From positions 87,981,987-88,045,986 of the forward strand of contig OX457036.1 in NCBI GenBank assembly GCA_949752735.1: 64,000 nucleotides of DNA, read 5' to 3'. A program made the translations under genes and the position numbers. This document shows positions 10,334 through 22,649 of the stretch, in pieces. The notes below the pieces were generated by a model. The model was not told the origin of the DNA. It did not search any database and saw nothing but the letters and a program-made list of their open reading frames with translations. The DNA is from Lumbricus terrestris. Taxonomy: Eukaryota > Annelida > Clitellata > Crassiclitellata > Lumbricidae. Each line of letters begins with the position of its first letter. Position 1 is the stretch's first letter.

Positions 10334-12584
10334 CTGGAAGACAGAAGCAAATGGTCTGCTTAAAATATCCTATATCCTTTCGTGCATTTTAATCGACGCA
10401 ATTGTTGCTGAATGAAATTCTAAAGTCTCTGTTGAGATTAAGTTTTTGACAACTTTTTATTTTACCTTTTATTCATTTATATCTCCATTTCTATCGCGCC
10501 CTTTAAGCTCGTTATTTGGAGCGCTCCTGACTACAACGCACACGTTGCATCAGAGTTTCACGCCGAGGCGCTGAGCAATTGCGATTGAAGGACTTGCTCA
10601 AGGTCCCTACGAGGCTACTTGAGGTGGATTCGAACCTTCAACCCTCCGGCTGCAAGGCAACGAAAAACTCCCCTAAACCACCGCGACCCACGACAACACA
10701 GACAATCGCAAATAAGTATCTTGACGTTTGGGAAGTAAATAATACTTACATAGATATTTGTCGCACGGATTGCCAGAAGTTATGGTAGGAGGAGGGAGGA
10801 TCGTGACCACTGCCGCCGTCGTTGTGCTTTCGACGACTCGAAGTGTGGTGGATGTGGGAGCAGCTGCAGTGGTTGAGGACGTGGTTGAAGGTTGGGAGCT
10901 GGAGGTAGCCGGGGATTTGGTCGAGGTCACCGGAAACTTACTACTAAAACAGCTACTGAGTTCATTTGCTGTAGTTATTTTTGATGTTGCGCCCCGCATT
11001 TCTGTTGACTCTGTCGACGACGAAACCGAAGTAGACGTTTCTTTTGCTGCATAACATTATAGACAAAAGACACTTTAGCGATGTGCAAAATACTTATAGA
11101 GTCTAGACTCCTTATTACAATAGACATGGTATGATAATCACGAATTCCATGAGCAGTTTTTAATGTTTGACTCACTGGACCATTAAATTACAGAGTTTCA
11201 TTAGCTTTCACGTTTGCCACTCTGGAATCACCTATGAATGGCTTTCGATGGGCCTTTATGAAATCTAAATTTAATACGATATCATTCTCACAGCTCAATA
11301 CGTTAGCAATCTTCATAAAAAGTTCTCTTATCTGTCACAGTTCATTGATCAAACCTTGTCCATGTGTATAGCCTACACAATAGCTTCAAAGTGGACGCCT
11401 ACTATTAACGCTGTAGACCTAACTGTTTAACGATGAGCTCCAATAATTTCGTTTCCCATGAAGGCCTACTTTAGGTACAAGCTGGTTGACAAATTTAACT
11501 GCTAAGCTAACAACTGTTACATGCCTTTCATCTTGCAATTGTCGTTTATTGATAATTCGAGATCTCTTGAGGTTGCCCTCAGCGTGGAAGACATTGTTAG
11601 GTAGGAAAAGTGGGAAGAGATGTTAACCTCACATAGCCTATGTGTTTCTAATTAGCATAATAAATTATTAGGTCAAAATTATTAGACCAATTTCTACTTA
11701 CGCAAAGATTGACAACTCTGAAGATCGATGACCTATAAAAATTACAGCAAATAATTACACGTCATCTGATTGAATACTTCTTTCTATTAGGTCTACATTA
11801 CTATCAACAAGAACGTGGTCTGTAGGTGTAATCTGTTGGGTCCATGCATGCAAAGCTAAACTTTAAAATCCTATTAAAACCAATCTTCATTTGCTACATT
11901 TCGTATCAAATTATTTTGGTTTACAGCTCATGCAGGCGATACCAACGCACTGTCTTCTGTGGTAGATTGCCGTCTAGCATGAAACCGCCTTTATTCTACT
12001 GTATAAGGTTCTGTTTTGTCACAACCAAGCACTTTCAACCTATTGCAAATCGCCCCATTTTGACGTATTTCAGCGGTATTTATCTAAAGATTTCATAGTT
12101 AGTGACGTTGGTTAATTAAAGCGGCTTGTAATGTTCGAGCAAGCCATCAACGAGCCAAAGAGTCAACACTGCTTCAGCTCAAATGAGTCCAGACTCCAGA
12201 GCACAGACGACGATACGACGAATCAGAGAGAATTTTCCAACTCACCTCCGCATGGTAACATCCTCTCAAAGCTGAACAGTTTGTCGGCGTGTAGTTGTAG
12301 AGCTCACAGGTTCTCAGGTACGCTCTGTAGTTGTAGTTGGTGCAATCAGGATCTTGGAGACACTGCGTGGCACACAGAGCCCCAGGAGCCACACATGAAT
12401 CCCCATTCGATAACTTGGAAAGTATCTGGTCAATAGGAATCACGAGCGATGGCTCATCCAAGGCACAGGTCACTGTTCCGTTTGGATATCGCGTTTTCTC
12501 AAATATTTTCGCCAAGGCCATAGGAGTCCACAAGCATGCCATGTTGGATATCAAGAGAAGCGCTATAAGATGGTGACGGAACAT
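9813..12584 (-). CDS. Gene A: secreted PAN-like / Thr-rich / fibrinogen-related protein
   Basis: Four exons on the minus strand join in frame: 12584-12246, 11732-11702, 11046-10750 and 10333-9813, giving about 395 residues. Residues 1-25 are a hydrophobic signal peptide. Residues 26-113 form a PAN/apple-like Cys domain (CATQCLQDPDCTNYNY, then RTCELYNY). A 31-nt microexon adds VIDLQSCQSL. A Thr/Ser-rich, probably O-glycosylated linker follows, then the C-terminal part of a fibrinogen-related domain (WQAYKYGFSDANGGYWIGNE, then CKGGWWYSCSDGG). All introns are GT-AG and phases agree (0, 1, 1). The ATG at 12584 is chosen because gene B conserves it and it opens the signal peptide. A TATA-like box lies just upstream. 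A secreted lectin or pattern-recognition role is inferred from domains. Confidence 0.85.
10494..10700 (-). mobile_element. tRNA-derived SINE with L2-type tail, in gene A intron 3
   Basis: On the minus strand a tRNA-like head with a perfect B box (GGTTCGAATCC) is followed by a body containing CCTTGAGCAAGTCCTTCA and a tail similar to L2 LINE 3' ends (gagcgctcc, gggcgcgata). A second copy lies at 15805-16012. Confidence 0.7.
10750..11046 (-). CDS. Gene A exon 3: Thr/Ser-rich linker
   Basis: The exon is 297 nt, phase 1 at both ends, from ...atgcag to |gtaagt. It encodes TANELSSCFSSKFPVTSTK followed by long T/S/A/P runs and ends GNPCDKYL. Confidence 0.85.
11702..11732 (-). CDS. Gene A exon 2: 31-nt microexon
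   Basis: The intron ends ...tttttatag and the exon is followed by gtaagt. It encodes VIDLQSCQSL plus one base. It is required to move from phase 0 (exon 1) to phase 1 (exon 3), and the same microexon exists in gene B. Confidence 0.8.
12246..12584 (-). CDS. Gene A exon 1: signal peptide and PAN/apple-like domain
   Basis: The exon has 113 codons and ends phase 0 at GAG|gtgagt. The Cys pattern CVAPGALCATQCLQDPDC plus TCELYNY is PAN-like and nearly identical in gene B. Confidence 0.88.
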
Positions 12585-12618
12585 GTTCGCTATCTTAGTG
12601 TTATCAGCAAGAATAGTG

Positions 12619-12629
12619 TTTTTATAAAG
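12619..12629 (-). promoter_or_regulatory. TATA-like box of gene A
   Basis: The minus strand reads CTTTATAAAAA about 36 nt upstream of the ATG. This would imply a very short 5' leader and supports the start at 12584 over upstream in-frame Met codons. Confidence 0.45.
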
Positions 12630-12707
12630 CTCCACGGATCTGATCAAAAATACACAGCGATACATGATTGTAGCATATCAGAAAAAAGTTATTTGAATAC
12701 TCTAGGC

Positions 12708-13537
12708 CAGAGGTTCTCAAACTTTATTTTTATTGCACCCCCAAGTAAAAAAATCGAATTATGGCGTACCCCCTGCAAAGTCAGGCCAGAAACAAAATGC
12801 CTTTGCGAGGTCCTCTTGCAGTGACAACTAAAAGTCCATTTAATCATTGGTGACATCGTCCATTTAGTCATTGGTGACATCGCTTATTAGAGTAGTAGAC
12901 CTATAAATTATAGGAACAAAATTTTGTTTGAATCATATAGGTCTAATCTTATCAGCAAATTTAAAAGGGAAAATTGGTCTATAACCCCTGTGAGAAAGAG
13001 CCAACTTATAGTGCTGTGGGCTTGTTTAGACTAGCACAGACTATCTGGTTTAATATTTGTTAATTTCAAACGCAAATTAACCTCATTTTTGTTTTTGATA
13101 GCAAGAATACTTGAATAGTTTAAAAACCAGCTTCACCCAGATATGACGTGCTGAAAGGAATCACACAATTTAAAACTCGATCAGAAATTAATTCTTAGGC
13201 CAATTCAGCTCTCTGCCATTTGGGCTCGATATAATATAGGCTGCAATTTCTGTCTTTCGTAGGCTACTTTCAACCATTCATACATTATTTGTTTCAATAT
13301 TATAGTAATTGGCCTAAACATAAATATGCTGCATGCACTGTATGGTATGTGAGTCTAATTCATATGTTGTGATAGAAATAAATGTTGCAACGCTAAATAT
13401 GATTGTCAATTTAAGAAAGATGGACATTGTAGCCCATAAACTCAAAGAAAATTTATATTTCTGGAATTTTTCGCGTACCCCTTACCGGTGCCTGGCGTAC
13501 CCCTAGGGGTACGCGTACCACAGTTTGAGAACCCCTG
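12708..13537. mobile_element. Non-autonomous hAT element upstream of gene A
   Basis: The ends are CAGAGGTTCTCAAACT and AGTTTGAGAACCCCTG. The 8-bp target duplication ctctaggc is perfect (12700-12707 and 13538-13545). No transposase frame remains. It sits about 120 bp from the gene A start codon, just beyond the TATA-like box. Confidence 0.92.
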
Positions 13538-13545
13538 CTCTAGGC

Positions 13546-14285
13546 CTACTGGTGTTGAGCGACTATGGAGTGCTACCATAAATATTTAAAAATAATATTC
13601 TGATCTTTTTCTTACTGCTACAGTGGTTGAATAGGCCTAATAGGTAGGCCTATTTCTTGCGAGATATTACAAACATACAAGCATCTAATCAATTTGAGTC
13701 TTAAAGGCTTAATAAACAACCGAGTGTTGCTCGTCAAACTCGGTGTAACAAAACATTTTAATCGAAAGCTTGAGAACCAAGAACCTTGCAACCAAGTATT
13801 TTCCTTGCTTGAATCATCTATTACAACGAGTTAGGCCTACTATTGGCGAATTCGCAGTGCAACTAGGATTCTTTATAATCTTTATGAGTCGTTCACTTTA
13901 CGATGCAGAAATGTAGGCTACTTATTATTAACATTCTCTTGAGAAATTGAAATTCTGCATATCATGATATTTATTTAAAGCTTAATTCACGTTTTCAATG
14001 TAGAGCCTTCCAGTAAGGTTTAAAGTACAGCGGATGTCTCTCTGGCAGGAAACACAGCGTAGACCGATCAATAGAATTATACAATATACATGTCACTGTG
14101 CGTTCAGGTAGGAAGCTATACATGTAATTATAGCATCTTGGTAGCCTGCTGTCCCATTCAACATGCACACACAAGTGCACATTTGATGGAAACCAGGCAG
14201 TTTCTATTGTATATTTGCCATAATAATAGTAATGATCGTTGTTATTATTAAAATCATCACTACTGTAGTTACAGCATGTATTCTT
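13546..14285. other. Upstream flank of gene A, duplicated at gene B
   Basis: No gene is seen. The segment near 14010-14110 (ccagtaaggtttaaag, gtctctctggc) matches 28255-28360 upstream of gene B, so it belongs to the A/B segmental duplication. Confidence 0.55.
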
Positions 14286-14304
14286 GTTGTCATAGTCAAC
14301 ACCA

Positions 14305-14336
<32 letters not shown>

Positions 14337-14370
14337 GGTGCTATTGCACCTGCTGCTGGTGCTACTATTA
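14286..14370. repeat. Short trinucleotide array (TTG/CTG)
   Basis: attgttgttgttgctgctgc and related triplets. Its position relative to gene A matches the much longer array at 28477-28832 relative to gene B. Confidence 0.75.
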
Positions 14371-14424
14371 TGACATCGCATCGCATCTGGGGAATTGTAA
14401 AGCACCCATAATAGCTGCAGAGGC

Positions 14425-14800
14425 CTAGCTATTCAGAGGCTCGCAAGCATCGAAGCACCAAGGAAAGATCCATAGCTTTCAAACAACGTAGGGATGAGGG
14501 TGGGACCTCTACTGAAATCTTCCTACAGATTGAGGAGAAGGTCAGTCGTTCAACATAGAAGGGTCGACGATGGCGAAGACACGGTGTCTTGACATGGCGG
14601 TCCTTTCCGGGGTAGAACTAGAGAATCAAGTCGATCCGCTGACTGGAGATGTAAGGAAGAGACAGCACAGAGGGGTCTGCGCATCAAGATGCAAAGCGAT
14701 TTAGGACCCAGTCCCTGTTGAGTTCTTAAAACTAAGAGTAATACCTTGTATTGGACATCAGAGGAAGACATTAAATCAGTGTACGACATCAGTCGTGTTG
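14425..14800 (-). mobile_element. Decayed L2-like LINE fragment
   Basis: The minus-strand translation contains VQYKVLLLVLRTQQGLGPKS and LQSADRLDSLVLPR. These align with the QYKVLSLVLKSKLGLAP and RSLDRADLFVPRA segments of the LINE at 52437-54917. Confidence 0.55.
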
Positions 14801-15206
14801 GTAGAAATGTGGGAGTAGCCTACTTGCAGCTATGGAGAAGAGTAATGCGCCTGGCTTCAGAGTTCACAGCCAACACAAACGATCATTGAATTGGTTCATC
14901 CCAATGGAAGGGATTTTCCCCACGAGTTTTCTCTGGTAGTCTTTCGTCAACCTTCTCTCTTCTCAAAGCCTGCCTTTTCTATCAGACTTGCACACAGAGG
15001 CACTTCTGAAAGCCTCTTGCTGTGAGAAGCGCTTTATAAAATGGTCAGATACAACTCAGTACAATACAAAACGATGATAAGCGTGCTTTGGGAAGTCCAG
15101 AAAACAGCGAATTGTAGTAGTGTAGTAGTCATTGGGACAACAGATGAAGACATGGGCTGCAAACACAGAAGAAGAAAGAGATCTTGGGCTTCTATGTCCC
15201 GATTAA

Positions 15207-15250
15207 TGGGCGGGGGCGGGGCGGGGCCGGGGCGGGGGCGGGGCGGGGAC
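15207..15250 (+). repeat. GC-box-like G-rich array
   Basis: Repeated gggcggggc over about 44 bp, with at least eight runs of three or more G. It could form a G-quadruplex or bind Sp1-type factors. No gene start is seen nearby. Confidence 0.5.
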
Positions 15251-15804
15251 GAGTCCGCGCAAGTCGCAGAATAGTTGCAGTCATTGTAGAATTAAGGGCA
15301 TCATGGTCGACACCATTATATCAAAGTCAGATTAGACTGCGCAGATTGTCAGTAGGATGGGATTTAAATGTGACACAATGACCGTATGGATTTCTTGGAG
15401 AAAGGTGGAAAAGCGATATCCGTGGAGCGGTGTCACCGGGCTGACTAGGAGGGAAGGGCTTATGGCCCTAAGCTCTTAAAGATAGGGAAGAGATTCAAGA
15501 GACCGAATAGAGACAAGACGCTCAAGAGGTTTTGAAAGAAGATTAATTTTGATTATTTCTTATTAACAGGATAGTTGCGCTTGCAGGCACTATAGTATAG
15601 GGTCAAGGTTAGCTGTTTGAGGCAGGAAAGAAGACATCACGTGTCTGCGATGCCCGTTGACCTCGAGTGTCCGAGCGGCCGATTAAACATGCACAGCAAG
15701 AAATAATGTCATCGAAAAACATTAACTGTGCTGAACGGCGTAAGATGTTTTTACGTCGCGCAGGTACCGGTAGCTTACCTGTACAGGGTTTGTATGTTTG
15801 TTTG

Positions 15805-16012
15805 TATGTGCACTTGTTATAGCGCCCCTTCAGCTCTCACTACTCAGAGGCGCTCCCGAATGCAGAGCGGACACTGCATCGGAGTTTCACGCCGAAGCGC
15901 TGAGCAATTGTGAGTGAAGGACTTGCCCAAGGTCCTTACGCGGCGAGGTGGATTCGAACCTCGAACCTTCCGACTTCAAGGCAACGACGCCACCACTACA
16001 CCACCGCACCCC
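15805..16012 (-). mobile_element. tRNA-derived SINE, second copy
   Basis: The minus strand begins GGGGTGCGGTGGTGTAGTGG (A box), has B box GGTTCGAATCC, the body CCTTGGGCAAGTCCTTCAC, and an L2-type tail (GGGAGCGCCTCTGAGTAGT, then ggcgctataaca). Confidence 0.8.
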
Positions 16013-16016
16013 ACAA

Positions 16017-16280
16017 AAAGGGTGGCTCAATAAAACATGCACCACCGGATCAAATGCAATATCTTCGCAACGTGATTCTGCGGAAATTTGACAAAAATGA
16101 AAAAATGTTTTTACACAGCTGTAACTTCTGAAGTAGGCCCGAATGCAAATTCATTATTGAGATTTTCAGGGAGTGTTGCATTTTTTTTTTATAAAACCTG
16201 CTATTTTCATAGAACAATCCCGATTGGTTGCGGAGAAAATGAATTTTTGTGAGTGGTACACTTTTGATCGAGACACCCTG
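16017..16280. mobile_element. Mariner-type MITE next to the SINE
   Basis: The right end, on the minus strand, reads CAGGGTGTCTCGATCAAAAG after TA. The left end reads ggtggctcaataaaa and pairs with it imperfectly; its first bases are replaced by A residues where it meets the SINE. Confidence 0.6.
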
Positions 16281-16424
16281 TAGAAGCTCATAAAGCGTCT
16301 TAATGTCTTTCAGTCCTCTCGTAGCCTGCACATTCATAAACATTTGATGGCATCGTTATGGACCTTATTATTAATATCATCGTTCATTATCATTTTATTA
16401 TTATTGTCATTATTATTGACATTA

Positions 16425-16830
<406 letters not shown>

Positions 16831-18472
16831 TTTAGTCGTGATGGTAGTAGTAGTCACGATGTCAGTATTAGTAAGCCTATTTAAAAACATTTGTATGTTT
16901 TTGAAGCAAGAAAACGGTAATTGAGAATTCGGAATATAATTCAGAATTCTGCGTGAAGGTCTTTGTTAATAGCAATTTTCGTACTTAGGCCTACAAGAGA
17001 CGTAACATATAATTAAACAGTAGTCATATTCCGATATAGGCTTATGCGTTTTGGAGCATATCAAGAATGAGTTAAGGATCGCATTATAGGCCTATTGATG
17101 GAAAGTTTGGTTAAATATATGGATGGGGTCAGTGAGGAGGCGAAGAACGCAAAGTTATTCCTGCTTCTAAAAATGTGCTTTAGACTACTGAGCTTTCTTT
17201 CTGAAGTGCTAGAATCTGATCTTGCAGCTGAAATTACTGAAACCTTCTAAAAGTCGTATTTGCCAAGAGTTGAACCGGTTCGTTGTTCACAACTTCAGTT
17301 GCGATATAATTATGATTATCATCATCGCTTCCGCCACCTTGCGAGTAAGTGTCGTCTCTCACATGCCTAGATGGGACGACATGATAAAGAAACTTTAATG
17401 GTCCTCAGCATTTTGTACATATCGAGGCTTACGTATCTTGTTAAGTTGTTAGACTGGACGCGCATCATGCTTGTGTAAGTGTTATTGGTTACATGCATGT
17501 TAGACTAGAGTAAGACATTCAGTATGCGTCGTTTCGGTTGTTGGGATGAGTGGCGTCGTTGGACATAAGAACCTGCATGATGGCAGAGAACGAAATCAAT
17601 GATGAAGAAGTGCTACTACATCTGTGTTTTTTTTCTATTTTGCTAGACTTGATGCGTTCTATGTTCTCATATTTTGGTTAGGCCGATACTATTTCCTAAT
17701 TTACATTGAAACAATGGATTTTTTTGAAAGCCTATGGGTTTTTGTTCCATCTTATGGTTTCTGAGTTTAATATGATGTGATGAACTGCAATGCAGACTTG
17801 GATTTTATGGTAGTCTAAATGACAGAACATTTTGTAAAATGAAATAACTATAAGAAGAAACTCAGATGTGAACAGTTCCTGTTTTCCAATCTGCTTCGAT
17901 ACTTTACAATATAGGCATACATTGATTAGGATCTAGAACAAACAATCAAAATTTGCAACGACATTGTTATAAAATAAGTGCACAATGCATTAAATTCTGG
18001 TAGATTTAAATTAAACCGATAGTTAATAGCCTACATCAAAGTCAACCAAGGTTCAAACTATGTTATAAAGTTATCCTGTTCAATATATCGGTAAACAATG
18101 CAGAAATTTACATTAAGCAATAAGAAAGTTAACCAGAGACTGGCGTCGCCACGCTATCTACAGCATAATTATGGCATCGCCCGGTAGACCTATACACTAT
18201 AATACAATGAACAATCTTAATGTAATCTTAATGTAATGCCCCTCATAATACGCCTTCAGATAGCTACTCAATGATTATGAACAATAACCATTCATCTACA
18301 TCCCTCAGCAATGTTTGCACTTTAGCAAATGCAATACAATATTACCTCAATCATGATTTTGTTTATTTTTAATTGCTGAAAGCGAACGAGTCGAAGATCG
18401 TTTCTGAGATTTCGTTGGATCGAAACTCATAAGGTCATTCTGGGCCCAGTTTGCGAGGTGTCGGGTGGCCCG
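16831..18472. other. Unassigned intergenic stretch
   Basis: AT-rich DNA with several copies of the AGGCCTA-type motif. No coding homology or transposon ends were recognised. Confidence 0.3.
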
Positions 18473-18481
18473 CAGTGCCGG

Positions 18482-20165
18482 TGTGGCATGAAATTATGTC
18501 CGGCATGAAATATTGTCCGGCTCCGCCCACTTCCGTTGTCAAGACAGTATTTCATACGGTATACGTATGAAATCTTGTCCGGCATGAAATCATGTCCGGG
18601 TCGGGCCACTTTCGTTGTGGAAACAGTATTTACCATTACAAACGTGAGATATTGTCCGCGTTGGAGTTTTGTCTCAGCGTAATATCAATAAGATATGCGA
18701 AATAATGTTTGTTGAAGCAGATGAGAAAACAGAGAAAACAACGGTGTGAGCATTGGAATCATGGTTTTAATGCACGCATCTTGTAGTCGGGGTCACGATG
18801 GGGGCTAGTTCTATTTTTAGAAGGAAATTCCCATCGTGGAACGGGACGAACGGGCGATATGTTGAGACGTAGGCCTATGTAAACAAGTCTTAAGAGTTGG
18901 ACACAAATACGAAATCTAGGCTTTTATTTATTGATATCTATCTTTTCTTGTCTACTCCAGTCATCGAGACAAAGCAAAAGGACTTTTGGCCAACACAAAT
19001 ACCTCAGCGGAGTTAGCAGCGTTAGGTTTTGGTCTGTTTATTTTCCCGTTACATAGGCCTAGCGGTCATTATTGGAAGATGCTTAGGTTTTACATAGCAC
19101 AATTTGCCCTGTTGGCGCTGCATCCTGATTCAAGCTCCATCCTACCTGTGTGAGCTTTTTATTCCAGTCTCCGTTTCTGAAAATAGAAAAAGTAAACAGT
19201 CCAACGCCCAGAAACCCTGCGGCATATTCGTATTCATATCCGTATTCCGTTTCTCTGGGCCGTCGTTCGTTGCGGTCAGCTGCCCTTCGGTAATTACCTT
19301 GTCCCTTTTTGTCGTACCGCTACTATGCAGCGAAGAGCATTTTCCGTAGTGAGTCCAGCTATCTGGAATGGCCTCCCTGCGGCTCTCCGTTCACTTCCCC
19401 GTGACTCTGCTGGCTCTTTTTTATCGTCTTCTCAAGAGTTTTCTTTTTGACCAGGCCTGGGTTGGGAGCGCCTATAAGTAGCGATCTTGAAGGGGCGCTA
19501 TATAAATTTATGTGAATGATTGATTGATTGAATAATAATAATAACAACGAGATTATAATAATACCCAATGCAATTCAAGACATGTAGGCCTATAATGTAG
19601 CGGAATCCATATATACGTACGTAGTTCACTTCTTTCAATTCTCCTTTTTGTCATGACAGGCATATACACGTTTACTTTAGGTTCACTCTAGCCGACTTGT
19701 AGGCATACGCTGTTGACAAATATTGACGCTGTTCGTAAATGTAAACTTATAGGTCTACTATAGATAATAGATTCGATTTTATCTGACTGTAATAGACCAT
19801 TAATTTTATAACTTCATGTAAAAGGAAAAATATTCCGAAAGCGCAGCAAATGGCTTCCGTTTGCTATCATACTTTAAGTACTTAAAACATAATTTTTCGG
19901 TAGTATCGGAAATCACAGGCCTATATAATTACACTTTGTAGCCTATCTTAATCATTGATCTATTTTTGTATACTATTATCTGTGTCTAATTATAGAGTCC
20001 GATGACCTCAGTACGTCGTGTAATTATCTTGAATATTTTGTGTCTTTCCCGGACAAGATTTCATGATGCTATAGCTTGACAGTTGCTATCTGATGTCATC
20101 GGTCACATGAACCAATGACAACGCTTTCCGACACAATTTCATGCCGGACAACATTTCATGCCACA
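18482..20165. mobile_element. Ginger-like non-autonomous element inserted at CCGG
   Basis: The ends are TGTGGCATGAAAT and ATTTCATGCCACA, flanked on both sides by CCGG (18478-18481, 20166-20169). Removing the element and one CCGG restores the family E terminus. TGTNR ends with a 4-bp duplication are the published signature of Ginger transposons. Both ends carry repeats of CATGAAATNNTGTCCGG. No transposase is visible. Confidence 0.75.
19336..19540 (+). mobile_element. 5'-truncated L2 LINE 3' end
   Basis: Translated SPAIWNGLPAALRSLPRDSA matches the C-terminus of L2 ORF2. It is followed by gggcgctatataaatt and a (GATT)n tail. It lies inside the Ginger-like element. Confidence 0.7.
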
Positions 20166-21467
20166 CCGGCGCTAGGGTATCTGAGGCCCCCGAAAAAAAC
20201 TTGGGGCCCCCCATACCTTGAGCTGTCATCTCAGTAAAAATTTTCATAATGTAAGTGCTGAAAGACATGGTGTAAGACTTCAATAAATGTATCCCAATTG
20301 TTAAATTTTTTGAATTTCCATGCTGTAATGGTAGAATTTTAACCTGTCATCTTTACAAAAATTGGTCAATTTTCAATGCTGTTAGTCGTGGTTTAGGACT
20401 TCAGAGTGTGCCCTCTCCATTGTTTAAATTTGTCCGATTTGCCAACTGTAATGGTAGCATTTAAAGGCTGTCATCTTAACAAAATTGATCATTATTGATG
20501 GGCAGTGGATGATACTTATGAAATATTTCTGAAATATTGGGGATACAAGGATTCCGTCCCAACCATAAATTGTGGAGCCGTGCCCCTGTCCCCACCCCCA
20601 AAGTCTCCTCTTTGGTTGAAGGACAATGCTCTATTAGTTTGCGTAATATTATTTTGTATGATTTGCGTTAAAACATAATTCGGTGCGTGATTTCAGGAAT
20701 GAACAGTCATGAAAGATATAATTACCAGCTACATTTGAGGCCCCTTGCAGACTTGAGATCAAACACATACCAAGGACATCTGGGACCCTACACAGGCTTT
20801 AATGTTTGGGCCTCACGCATGTTTTATTTGGAGGCCTCATCCAATTAGCAATTAGAATCAGTTACAATTTATAAACATTGTGTTTGAGAAAGTGGACGAA
20901 ATTTTAGTTTAAAAGTTTAAATGGCTTTAAACTTACGCCCATAATCGGTACGATATTTGCATTAGGTCTGCTATGGCAGTGCCAAGTGGTTAGTTGAGGC
21001 ATGCACCAGACCGGATCTGTACAGTCACAAATAGGCATAATGACCAGCTAAATTTGGGGGCCCCTTTCAAACTCTAAAGGCTTTATACTTACGCCCAAAA
21101 TCAGTATGATATTTGCATTAGATCTGCTATGGCAGTGCCGTATGGTTAGTTGAGGCATGCACCAGACCGGATCTGTACAGTCACAAATAGGCATAATGAC
21201 CAGCTAAATTTGGGGGCCCCCTTCAAACTCGGGGCCCCCGGCCGGGGGTACGGGGGTGCTAGCGCCGGCACTGCGGGTGGGTAATTAAAATTTATCAATG
21301 ATGAACAGTGACTTGCAGTGAATATCAATATGAAACAGTCACGGACCCACGGTAAAGTTGAATTATTGCCGCCTTATTTTAGCCTGCTCAAAAAGATAAG
21401 TTGCATTTGACTCGCACTTTCCCGTTTCGTTTCCCACGACCATGCATAGCCTATACCCTGCATTTGC

Positions 21468-21600
21468 CCACCACTGCAACAGCACCACTATCCACCTTTA
21501 CAAGATGCAGCCTGGTTATCTCAGCATAAGGGACCCCTGTTCCTATCCTTATTTTAAAATCTATACTTATGTTAATTCGGGCTCATCGGATCGATATGTA
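21468..21600 (-). pseudogene. Relic of a fibrinogen-related exon
   Basis: The plus strand cctttacaagatgcagcctg and ctcatcggatcgat regions align with the gene B fibrinogen exon at cctttgcaggcagccgcctg and cccataggatcgg. The match spans about 130 bp with indels and substitutions that break the frame. It lies just downstream of gene B in the same orientation, so it is a decayed third copy. Confidence 0.7.
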
Positions 21601-22116
21601 TGCATAATTATATAAAACCTCATAAACACGAACGCAGAAATACTAAACAACGTTAGAGGTGCAATCAATGTGACAAAATATAAATGCCATAATTATAAGA
21701 AAAAACCCAGCTATAGCAAAGCTCCTACGTAATTTTAGTCAAAGTTCTCCGTCCCGAAAGTCTGGCCAAACATGTCCAATGGTGGGATATGAGAAGGATG
21801 TGAGATGTGGTTTAGTTGGATCAGGAGCGTTAGAATATTTTGTGAGTGATATCAGACAAATAGACTTCACTGGAAGTCCTGTTCAAAATAATAATGGTAT
21901 CTATGATATTCAAGCTTAATTACTTCAAAGCACTTGCACTGTGGTAAGTAAGATGTAATGTAATCTAGTGCAAATGAAGGCTGGAAAGGGTTGAGTAAAA
22001 CTGTAAGAGGTTGCCGAGCGTGCTGATGCGGTCCTTCGTGCTTTGCAATGGGTTCTTTAAATTTTACCCGTGGACAATAATACGTCTGGCTCAGATATAT
22101 TAAGGATTTTTTTTAT

Positions 22117-22649
22117 TTACGTCCTACTTACTCTGATGTAGCTGCGTTTAAGAGTGAGAGTGACAACAAGTACTGAATATTTGAATCCACAGGTTGGGGC
22201 TCCGGACAAAACAGCCATTCCACCATCACTGCAACTGTACCACCATCCACCTTTGCAGGCAGCCGCCTGGTTATTGCACGACTGAAGGAGTGGGATAGCG
22301 GGCGTAGGCTGATTGTTCTTATCTTTAGTCGTGAATTTGTACTTGCGACTGTCAGGACCCATAGGATCGGTGCCGAGAGGAGCACCCGCTACTCCGGAAG
22401 CGTAGTACGTGTATCCGGCACTTTCGGAATCCATGCTGAACGTGTTGTAGGACACGTAGTGCTTCACACCAGCGCTGTCCACCACGTCAGCGCATAGATT
22501 CCAGTTGTAACCATTGGTTGTCAGCAGATGAAAGTTTTCGTTTCCCAGCCAGTACCCGCCGTTGGCATCACTGAATCCGTGTTTAAAGGCCTGCCAATTC
22601 TGGTCCAATCCAAGACCCAGGTTGATCATAACCACATAGTTTGGCGTAG
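22117..22649 (-). CDS. Gene B exon 4: fibrinogen-related domain, C-terminal part
   Basis: The acceptor is ...tttgttccag; stop TAA at 22119-22117. Compared with A it has a few extra residues (GTDPMGPDSRK, TPAIPLLQSC), all in frame. Confidence 0.88.

Larger units (their letters stand above)
18473..21273 (+). mobile_element. hAT-like family E copy carrying a nested element
   Basis: The outer ends are CAGTGCCGG and ctagCGCCGGCACTG, the family E termini. At E base 9 it is split by the element at 18482-20165. The remaining body (20166-21273) matches the copy at 52825-53659, including an internal duplication of about 165 bp (20930-21060 and 21065-21235). Flanks show CGGGTGGC three bases left of the end and CGGGTGGG at the right, a possible imperfect 8-bp duplication. 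Confidence 0.8.

Noticed and set aside
12584..12665. Upstream in-frame Met codons for gene A
   Set aside because: They are not conserved in gene B, lie in or upstream of the TATA-like box, and would bury the signal peptide.
15940..16012. Possible tRNA gene (A and B boxes on the minus strand)
   Set aside because: The tRNA-like head continues into a SINE body and L2-like tail, and a second copy lies at 10494-10700.
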